Positions 50,904 to 57,100 of a DNA stretch of 57,100 nt are shown in pieces. Within the stretch, counting starts at the first letter, position 1; every line of letters starts with the position of its first letter. The notes under the pieces are model-generated. The model worked only from the letters and a program-made list of their open reading frames with translations, did not search any database and was not told the origin of the DNA. A program made the translations under genes and the position numbers. The DNA comes from an uncultured Bacilli bacterium (GTDB taxonomy: Bacteria; Bacillota_I; Bacilli_A; RF39; UBA660), in NCBI GenBank assembly GCA_944358265.1, contig CALVQR010000003.1, positions 1 through 57,100 on the forward strand. The letters are read 5' to 3'.

Positions 50904-53233
50904 TTATCCTCACCAGGCTTAGTAGTCATCAATTTATACAGTTCTAAATCGTGTGGAAAATGATTTTCAAACGGAACAAGATTACGTCCAACCTTTAATA
51001 GCCCTTCACCTGCACCAACATTAGTTATATAACTAAGTTGTAATTCTGATATATTTAATAATTTTGCCAATTCGATTCTATCCGTTGAAGCCTGATTTAA
51101 CATAACAATAAATTCTGAATTTGCTAACATTGTCTTAGCAGTATGAGACTGTAATAAATCTTCTACATTTTGAGTTATACCAGTTGCATAAGCTCCATAT
51201 TTTCTTACTCTTTTCCATAAGGTAAATAGGAAATTTGCAGAATATTCATGTTGAAACAATAGATAAATTTCATCGATAAAAATGTATGTATTTCTTCCTC
51301 TTGTCCTATTAGCAGTAATTCTATTCAATATGCTATCCAATATAATTAACATTCCAATTGGCATAAGCTGTTTACCTAAGTCTAATATGTCATAACATAT
51401 AATTCTATTATTTGTATCAACATTGGTATTTTGTGCAAATGTATTTTGTGAACCAGTAGATATATATTCAATAGCTAACGCAATTTGACGTGCTTCTTCC
51501 TCGGGTTGTTTTTGGAGTTCTTCTCTAAAATCTTGTAATGTGGGTGCTAGACCTTGATAATTACCTTGCTGATATGATCTATAAACTTTTGCAGTACATC
51601 TATCAATAATTGATTTTTCTTTTGGGCCTAATTTTTGATTACCCATTAAATGTTCACAAAGTGATAATATAAATTCAGATTTTAATATTATTGGATTCGC
51701 TCCATCACCATAATCAGCATTAATATCCATAGCATTAATATGATTATTACTTGTCGCAGATATATGAATATCTTCTCCGCCTAACGACTCAACTAATTTT
51801 GGATATTCACGTTCTGGATCAATTATAATAATGTCTGCATTAGGATCACGAAGGGCAATTGATACAATTTCGTTTTTTGCAGTAAAAGATTTTCCACTTC
51901 CTGATACCCCTAAAATAAATGAATTACCATTTAGCAATTGTCTTCTATCCGCAATTATCATATTTTTTGATATAACATTTAATCCGTAATATATACCATT
52001 TTCATGATTAATTTCTTGTACTCTAAACGGTGTAAAAACAGCTAAAGATTCCGTAGTTAAAGTTCTTAATGTATTAATTTTTCTAACACCATATGGTAAA
52101 GCGGTATTTAATCCATCTAATTGTTGATATTTTAAGATAGCCAACTGACATAAATGCTTTCTAGCTGTTGAAAGTAATGATTCCGTGTCTTGATTTAGTT
52201 TTTCTATTGTCTCTGCAGTATGTACCATAGTTATTACACACACAAACATTCTTTGATCTCTGGTCGTTAAGTCATCAAGAAATTCTTTAGATTCTTTTCT
52301 TTGCTGTTCTAAATCATATGGTACAACAGCGCTAAAGTTATTATTGTTATTTTGTCTCCTTTGCCAATTAGTGATATTAGTTTCTACTCCCAATCTTCTT
52401 TTTTCAACTTCTCTAATTGCTTCGTCCATAGGAATTGGAATTACATCAATAGATAAAAGCATGCTTCTGTCCATATCAGTAAGTTCTGCAACCATATCAT
52501 CTTTTATATAATTAGCATAATCCTTTAAATATAAAACTCTTCCGAATCTATTACCATATTCAAAATAATCTTTTTCAAAAGATAATGAATCAGAGCAAAT
52601 ATAATCTTTAAATGAATGACCTTTTTTCATGTTATCTAATATGTCGAAATTAAATATTGATTCCTCACCAGTTCTATAAAAATCATGTATAATTCTTAAT
52701 CTTTCATTACTGTTTAATTCTTCTACTTTAGATCCTAACTCTCTAAATTTATTATTTAATTCAACAGAGACTCTCGTAAAATACTGTTTTGCTTCTTCTA
52801 AACTATTTTTGTTAGTAGATATTGTTAAAAATTTTTCTTGAATCATTGAGCTAGAGTTTGTTGCTTGTTCTATTAACATTTTATTGTACTCTTCTCTATA
52901 TTTGTCTAATCCATCATTTGCCATTGAAAGTAAGATGTTTTTTTCGAAATCAATCCTATTTAACCTTCTATTTAAAATCGTAATTTTAGATGTAGAACTA
53001 GAATCAAATGAATTAAGTAATTCAGAGTAATTTAAAAACATTGCTTCTTTATCATTTCTAGAAGCAACAGCATAATTTATATCAGTAAATTTGTATGTTT
53101 TACTATATTTATTTTTTCCCATTAAAAAAATCCCATCTTTCCATATTCTAGTTATTGGGATTGTATCTTGAATGCTCTTTGGAATATAAAATTCTGCTTT
53201 ATCTTTTTTAAACAGGCTTCTTATTGTTTTCAT
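50900..53233 (-). CDS. VirB4/TraC-type conjugation ATPase
   Basis: 777 aa from the ATG at 53233 (AAAGGAGAACAAG upstream; upstream in-frame Mets lie inside PrgI). Energises the type IV secretion channel. Walker A LGVSGSGKSFTAKNE (about 440-454), Walker B YIFIDEIYLLF (about 652-662), and the arginine-rich GITQNVEDLL region near the C-terminus. N-terminal 60-380 is the VirB4 CagE-TrbE-type domain. Overlaps prgI by 26 bases. Confidence 0.93.
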   Translation of the reverse strand: MKTIRSLFKKDKAEFYIPKSIQDTIPITRIWKDGIFLMGKNKYSKTYKFTDINYAVASRNDKEAMFLNYSELLNSFDSSSTSKITILNRRLNRIDFEKNILLSMANDGLDKYREEYNKMLIEQATNSSSMIQEKFLTISTNKNSLEEAKQYFTRVSVELNNKFRELGSKVEELNSNERLRIIHDFYRTGEESIFNFDILDNMKKGHSFKDYICSDSLSFEKDYFEYGNRFGRVLYLKDYANYIKDDMVAELTDMDRSMLLSIDVIPIPMDEAIREVEKRRLGVETNITNWQRRQNNNNNFSAVVPYDLEQQRKESKEFLDDLTTRDQRMFVCVITMVHTAETIEKLNQDTESLLSTARKHLCQLAILKYQQLDGLNTALPYGVRKINTLRTLTTESLAVFTPFRVQEINHENGIYYGLNVISKNMIIADRRQLLNGNSFILGVSGSGKSFTAKNEIVSIALRDPNADIIIIDPEREYPKLVESLGGEDIHISATSNNHINAMDINADYGDGANPIILKSEFILSLCEHLMGNQKLGPKEKSIIDRCTAKVYRSYQQGNYQGLAPTLQDFREELQKQPEEEARQIALAIEYISTGSQNTFAQNTNVDTNNRIICYDILDLGKQLMPIGMLIILDSILNRITANRTRGRNTYIFIDEIYLLFQHEYSANFLFTLWKRVRKYGAYATGITQNVEDLLQSHTAKTMLANSEFIVMLNQASTDRIELAKLLNISELQLSYITNVGAGEGLLKVGRNLVPFENHFPHDLELYKLMTTKPGEDK

Positions 53234-53585
53234 CTTGTTCTCCTTTCTTATTTTCTTTTGACTTGTTGTACAAAAGTTCATAGTAATAATTTTTAGCATC
53301 AAATTTTAAATGTTTAGGTATCAAAAATTCCGATTTAAACCATGCAAAAATAAATTGTTCTGCAGTCATTCCATTGTATTTTAAAAAACCAACAGCAGCA
53401 AAAGGAATAACACCTAAAATACAAATCCATGACAATGTTTCAATACCAAAATAAGGTTTTAACAAAAAATATAATATTACTGCAGCAATACAACCTAAAA
53501 TACTAAAAATAAATTGTCTTAAATTTAATCCAAAATATATGCTTTCAGTATAATCTCTAATCTCTTTATTAATCTTTACTTCCAT
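53208..53585 (-). CDS. PrgI-family type IV secretion membrane protein
   Basis: 125 aa from the ATG at 53585 (GGAGGTGAAAAG). ITKEIRDYTESIYFGLNLRQ-type start (here VKINKEIRDYTESIYFG) is the PrgI signature, followed by two membrane segments (about 22-42 and 50-70) and a charged tail. It is the VirB3-like partner of VirB4. Only 16 bp separate its start from the terminator T-run of the preceding gene. Confidence 0.9.
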   Translation of the reverse strand: MEVKINKEIRDYTESIYFGLNLRQFIFSILGCIAAVILYFLLKPYFGIETLSWICILGVIPFAAVGFLKYNGMTAEQFIFAWFKSEFLIPKHLKFDAKNYYYELLYNKSKENKKGEQDENNKKPV

Positions 53586-53600
53586 TCTTTTCACCTCCAA

Positions 53601-53626
53601 AAAAAAGGAAACTAAGTTGTTTCCTC
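53601..53626 (-). terminator. Terminator inside the transfer operon, before prgI
   Basis: AGGAAAC-AACTTA-GTTTCCT hairpin plus T6-8; the TAG stop of the 146-aa gene is in the loop and the prgI GGAGG begins right after the T-run. Confidence 0.75.
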
Positions 53627-54052
53627 ATAGTTATATTCCATCATAATTTCAATAAATTCGGAATCTTCTTTCATAAAATCACCACTTTTAATTACATGAT
53701 TTAATAATTCTTTGTGTAATTTATCTAGCAAATCAGAAATAGTAGATGGATAACACCCACGTTTATTTTCAAAATAACTTTCTACTAAATCATTTAGCAA
53801 ATAGCATTCCCAATTTATTTCCATTTCATTAGTTTTGCCACTTTCAGAATGTTCTATTTCAAAAACTTTGATTTCTAATATATCCATTTCTCCATGTAAA
53901 TCCTCTGCATTTATTTCATCTATAAGCACATTATAAAGACGTAATAAAGCTTTTTTGACTCTTGGTGAATAATCGTTTTTGTCAATTAAATAATATAGTA
54001 AAATATCATATAACTCATGATTAGATTCATTAATAGTATTACGTACTAGCAT
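53612..54052 (-). CDS. Uncharacterised element protein (146 aa)
   Basis: Start ATG at 54052 with AAAGGAGTAAAA upstream. Acidic and helical (IDEINAEDLHGEMDILEIKVFEIE; ISDLLDKLHKELLNHVIKSG). No motif recognised. Its stop lies in a terminator hairpin directly in front of prgI. It may control entry into the transfer genes or be an accessory of mating-pair formation. Confidence 0.6.
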   Translation of the reverse strand: MLVRNTINESNHELYDILLYYLIDKNDYSPRVKKALLRLYNVLIDEINAEDLHGEMDILEIKVFEIEHSESGKTNEMEINWECYLLNDLVESYFENKRGCYPSTISDLLDKLHKELLNHVIKSGDFMKEDSEFIEIMMEYNYEETT

Positions 54053-54109
54053 TTTTACTCCTTTCAATTATATGATAATACATATTACATAAATATAAAA
54101 ATCTGCAAA

Positions 54110-54613
54110 TTACCTTTCCCACTCTTTTTTGTTATTTGTAAGTCCTTCATTTCTGTTAGAATTCTTTACAGCTTGACTTTGAATATTTGAATTTTCTTTA
54201 CACTCATCATAAAAATCAATAATACATTGATCCAAAAGATGATTATCTTTTTTTAGTTATTGTTTTCGTTCGTTTAAAAATTCGTTTGTATATTCCAAAG
54301 CAATTTGTTCATTAATTCTTAAATCCTTAGGATTTATTCCTAAATCAATACATAGCAAAGCTTGCTGAAAATACTTTTCATCTTCTTTTTTTAAACTATT
54401 TAACTGATTATACATAATCACAAGAAACTGTCTTGAAGTAATATCAGACATATACTTTTCAGTTACTTGGTCTAGTATTTTTTCATAATGAGAAGGTGGC
54501 ACTTTAGTTGGTTTATCAGTTTCTGGATTTATATACTTATAAGTCATATCACTTATACTTTTGCTCATATCTTTTAGTTTAAGTTGAGTAAAATCATCAT
54601 ATTGTTTTCTCAT
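54110..54613 (-). pseudogene. Element protein with an in-frame premature stop (118 + 48 codons)
   Basis: The first part (54257-54613, 118 aa; GAAAGGAGGAACGTTA before the ATG) is an acidic helical protein (TSRQFLVIMYNQLNSLKKE). It ends at TAA 54257-54259. The same frame then stays open for 48 more codons with normal codon use (DNHLLDQCIIDFYDECKENS...), stopping at 54110-54112. A 166-residue protein broken by one nonsense change is the simplest reading; readthrough is possible. The 118-aa form may still be functional. The start overlaps the stop of the upstream gene by one base. Family not recognised. Confidence 0.6.
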
Positions 54614-55077
54614 TAACGTTCCTCCTTTCTTTCCTTATTAAATAAATTCAATATATTTGGTACATTACTAGATGTTTCTTTATCTATTTTTGATTTTGTT
54701 ATATTATTTTTTTGACAATAATTTATGTATTTTCTTAATCCTGCTTTACATTCAAAATCATGCGGATATAATTCATTTATTGAATTCCAAATCCCATTAT
54801 GAGTGTTCATGCTTATATATTTTATATTAAGTCCACTTTCTAACTGATTAAAAAGATAATAATCAAAATTATAATCAAAGTCAGGAACATGACAATATCC
54901 ATTAGGATAATTTTTAGTATATGGAGTAAATTCAATTGCATCATCATGATCAGCACACAACACATATAATTCTTGTGTTTTAGGATTTAAAAGAACATAT
55001 TCAATATTTTTTTGCCTGTGTTCAATAGAATTTTTCAAAAAAAAATCTATTTGTTTTATTTTTTTATCTATACTCAC
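54613..55077 (-). CDS. Uncharacterised element protein (154 aa)
   Basis: Start GTG at 55077, one base after the ArdC stop, set by GGAAAGGAAAGATAAA; longer in-frame starts lie inside ardC. The centre (IEYVLLNPKTQELYVLCADHDDAIEFT, YPNGYCHVPDFDYNF) looks like a compact alpha/beta domain. No family recognised. Together with ArdC and the next gene it forms a tightly coupled trio. Confidence 0.6.
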   Translation of the reverse strand: MSIDKKIKQIDFFLKNSIEHRQKNIEYVLLNPKTQELYVLCADHDDAIEFTPYTKNYPNGYCHVPDFDYNFDYYLFNQLESGLNIKYISMNTHNGIWNSINELYPHDFECKAGLRKYINYCQKNNITKSKIDKETSSNVPNILNLFNKERKEER

Positions 55078-55078
55078 T

Positions 55079-55978
55079 TTATCTTTCCTTTCCTTTATCT
55101 TTAATTTTTTCATCAATATAGTTACAAATTTTATTTGCTTCATTGACCGCTTTAAATAATTCATTTGGTTTATCCTCTAATAGTTTTATCCAACTTTGGA
55201 TATAACTCTTATGATTGTTATAATCATCTTCATTAACTTTGACGTTTAATTTTTGCATCAAAAAAGAAGAACTAATTTCTGCAATAAGTTCTTCTCTAGC
55301 ATAATTTTTTTTATTTTGATTATTTAAATTCCTATTAAGTCTACTAGAATGTCCTGTAGCATGACTCAACTCATGAAGCTGAGTAGCATAATAAGAATAT
55401 TTATCAAAAAATTTTGATGAAGATGGTAACACAATAGTATCCTTTGATGGAATATAATATGCTTTATTACCTTCTTCTATATATTTGATATGCAACTTGG
55501 AAATTAATCTTTTGAAATATATGTTAGGAGGTATAGTATTATTGTTATTTTTTTCATTTGGTTTTATTCCCTCTATTAAACTCGCATTAAATACATACGT
55601 TGTATTACAGAAAATTTTAAAATCTTTTTGCCTTTCTGGAGTCTTTTCGATTATTTTTTCATAAGTTGAGAAATCTAAACGTATTTTGTTTTTAATATCA
55701 TAAACACTCCAAAATTCTATTGGAACACCCTTTCCTTTAGCATTGTCTAGTTTATATTTATTTTCTTTTATTTGTTTATATGTAAGCCAACGATTATCTG
55801 TATATTTTTCTTTATATGCTACATAAGATAAAATTAATTGGTTAACACCTCTATATTCAGTATTGGTAACACCATTCTTATTTAAATCACTATACCATCT
55901 TTCACGCCAAGGTATTTTATTGTCTTTTAATGCATCTAAATACATCTCGACCAGTTGTTCTCTTGTTTTACTTTGCAT
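55079..55978 (-). CDS. ardC: ArdC-like antirestriction protein with zincin domain
   Basis: 299 aa. The N-terminal ssDNA-binding domain has NKIPWRERW, YRGVNQLILSY and RWLTYKQI, typical of ArdC. The C-terminal metallopeptidase-like domain has HELSHATGH (near 199-207) as zinc site. ArdC proteins travel with conjugative DNA and protect it from host restriction in the recipient. ATG preceded by GGAGGTGAGAA, which directly follows a terminator. Confidence 0.9.
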   Translation of the reverse strand: MQSKTREQLVEMYLDALKDNKIPWRERWYSDLNKNGVTNTEYRGVNQLILSYVAYKEKYTDNRWLTYKQIKENKYKLDNAKGKGVPIEFWSVYDIKNKIRLDFSTYEKIIEKTPERQKDFKIFCNTTYVFNASLIEGIKPNEKNNNNTIPPNIYFKRLISKLHIKYIEEGNKAYYIPSKDTIVLPSSSKFFDKYSYYATQLHELSHATGHSSRLNRNLNNQNKKNYAREELIAEISSSFLMQKLNVKVNEDDYNNHKSYIQSWIKLLEDKPNELFKAVNEANKICNYIDEKIKDKGKER

Positions 55979-55992
55979 TTCTCACCTCCAAC

Positions 55993-56018
55993 AAAAAAAG
56001 ATTATCAATGATAATCAA
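55993..56018 (-). terminator. Terminator inside the element operon, before ardC
   Basis: GATTATCA/TGATAATC hairpin plus T7; the TGA stop of the upstream gene is at its foot and the ardC GGAGG lies three bases after the T-run. Confidence 0.8.
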
Positions 56019-56944
56019 TTCAAGTTGTTTTCAAACTTTATTGCCAAATCTATTAAATAATCTTTTCTTTGCAATTTATTTAACCAATTTTCAGGAATAT
56101 TATCAATACCATAAATAATACCAGCCATAGAACCAGCAATAGCTCCAATAGTGTCTGTGTCATTTCCAATATTTGTAGTAGCAATAATTGTCTCTTTAAA
56201 ACTACTAGCATTCAACAATATCCACAATGCACATTCCAAAGTATCAACCACATACCCAGTTGACTTTATTTCAGCAACATTTAATTCTTTGATATTCTCC
56301 TTTAAAATTTTTTTATATTGTTCAATCGCATGCTCAGAATATAATGAATAATCAGTTCTTTTTATCCTGTTATATGCTTCTTCTTTAGTATTTCCTTCTA
56401 AAAGAAAGCAAACATATTTGACATAAATATAACAACCCAATTTACTAATATCATTAGTATGAGTTAATGAAGATAATTCATTTGTTAATTTTATTATTTC
56501 ATATTTTGAGATACCTTTAACATGAGCAAACAAAGCTACAGGTAAAATTCTCATAAGAGATCCATTACCATTGGAATATTCTCCATCTTCACCACATTTT
56601 AACGGGATTACTCCAGTAGAATATTTTCTAATAGCTGATAAACATGTTCTTCCAACATCAAATGTTTCTCCTGTTGCTGTATATTTTCCTTCATTTATCC
56701 ATTCTACCCATTTTTGCATGATATTATCATAATCAAATCTTCCACATTCGTTATATGATTCTATAGTGCATACTTCCATAGAAGTATCATCAGACCAGGT
56801 TCCAGCTGGCTGGCCAACTTTAGAAGAACTAACCATTTCAACTATAGGTCTTTTTAATAAATGTTCTCTTATACAAAACTCAGTTGGCACACCCATTGCA
56901 TCTCCAACAGCATGGCCAATAATAGCATCAACAATCTTTGACAT
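56015..56944 (-). CDS. ADP-ribosylglycohydrolase (DraG/ARH family)
   Basis: 309 aa from the ATG at 56944 (GGGTGAT upstream). Removes ADP-ribose from proteins or nucleic acids. GHAVGDAMGVPTEF near the N-terminus, GTWSDDTSM (first metal ligands) and NIGNDTDTIGAIAGSMAG (second metal site) are all intact. On a mobile element it may counter ADP-ribosylating host defences or toxins, but this is inference. Extended -10 at 56974-56982. Confidence 0.92.
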   Translation of the reverse strand: MSKIVDAIIGHAVGDAMGVPTEFCIREHLLKRPIVEMVSSSKVGQPAGTWSDDTSMEVCTIESYNECGRFDYDNIMQKWVEWINEGKYTATGETFDVGRTCLSAIRKYSTGVIPLKCGEDGEYSNGNGSLMRILPVALFAHVKGISKYEIIKLTNELSSLTHTNDISKLGCYIYVKYVCFLLEGNTKEEAYNRIKRTDYSLYSEHAIEQYKKILKENIKELNVAEIKSTGYVVDTLECALWILLNASSFKETIIATTNIGNDTDTIGAIAGSMAGIIYGIDNIPENWLNKLQRKDYLIDLAIKFENNLN

Positions 56945-56973
56945 ATAATCACCCAACAATCTCTATATAGTTA

Positions 56974-56982
56974 ATTATATCA
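56974..56982 (-). promoter_or_regulatory. Extended -10 promoter of the ADP-ribosylglycohydrolase
   Basis: Minus-strand TGATATAAT 29 bp before the start. Confidence 0.5.
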
Positions 56983-57001
56983 TAATCACTTCGTAATCAC
57001 T

Positions 57002-57025
57002 AAAAAAAGCAGATATTACTCTGCT
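57002..57025 (-). terminator. Terminator of the gene at the right edge
   Basis: AGCAGA-GTAATA-TCTGCT hairpin plus T7 on the minus strand. Confidence 0.75.
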
Positions 57026-57054
57026 CTATAAATTGTAATTTAGCGAATAGTAAC

Positions 57055-57100
57055 TTAATTTTCTTTTTTATTAAACATATGGCGTACTTTATCTATTCGA
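57055..57100 (-). CDS. 3' end of an unidentified element gene (partial)
   Basis: An open minus-strand frame enters at the right edge and ends at TAA 57055-57057 (RIDKVRHMFNKKEN). The terminator at 57002-57025 about 30 bp further on supports a real gene end. Too short to identify. Confidence 0.4.
   Translation of the reverse strand, partial: RIDKVRHMFNKKEN

Larger units (their letters stand above)
27227..57100. mobile_element. Integrative conjugative element, one end only
   Basis: Starts at the amidase junction and has no second end in the window. It contains a large serine recombinase, HTH repressors, a Y-family polymerase module, type IV secretion genes (VirB4, PrgI, wall hydrolase), ArdC and cargo. 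Nearly all genes run on the minus strand toward the recombinase. Relaxase, coupling ATPase and oriT were not found here and should lie beyond 57,100. Confidence 0.85.

Overview
The window looks like a very AT-rich (roughly 70-75% A+T), spore-forming member of the Bacillota. Spore markers are spoIVA, a SpoVIF-like protein, an alpha/beta-type SASP, YunB and a CwlJ-like cortex hydrolase. The der-spoIVA neighbourhood and the YutD/YunB pair point to class Bacilli or a close uncultured gut lineage; I cannot name the species. The standard genetic code fits every gene.

Host chromosome (1 to about 27,215): a class A penicillin-binding protein, then mostly minus-strand genes. These are spoIVA, spoVIF, der, engB, an NrnA-like phosphoesterase, ackA, a SASP, DUF1292-, YutD- and YunB-type proteins, and three acidic proteins with a C-terminal membrane anchor. 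Next come a ferredoxin, a 2-hydroxyacyl-CoA-dehydratase-like pair, a thioredoxin/CcdA-type redox pair, a LysM amidase, an FkbM methyltransferase, a patatin, an AI-2E-type permease and a PAP2 phosphatase. tRNA-Glu, tRNA-Gln and tRNA-Trp follow, then an XRE regulator, cwlJ, and the 3' part of a second LysM amidase gene. Genes are tightly packed and many stop codons sit inside the terminator hairpin.

Integrative conjugative element (about 27,215 to beyond 57,100): a large serine recombinase lies directly against the broken amidase gene, so the element appears to have inserted into it. The visible element carries, in order, tiny ORFs, an ArpU-like regulator, HTH repressors with an operator array, a roughly 12-kb defence-type operon (32,467-44,656) with an upstream 800-aa sigma-region-4 protein, a YolD/Y-family polymerase pair, and type IV secretion genes (C39-like wall hydrolase, VirB4 ATPase, PrgI). 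ArdC-like antirestriction and ADP-ribosylglycohydrolase genes come last. Relaxase, coupling protein and the far end are not in the window.

The main point of interest is the 32.5-47.2 kb cluster: a DndC/PAPS-reductase-like protein carrying its own zinc ribbons and a two-cluster ferredoxin tail, a DUF4007 protein, a 1164-aa BrxC-like ATPase, a cysteine desulfurase, a PLD-helicase, a 65-aa protein, a DndD/Rad50-like ATPase and a 179-aa protein. It resembles DNA phosphorothioation (Dnd/Ssp/Pbe) and BREX type 4, but matches none of the layouts I remember: no DndE, DptFGH, PglZ or BrxL is recognisable. It is probably a sulfur-dependent DNA-modification/defence system.
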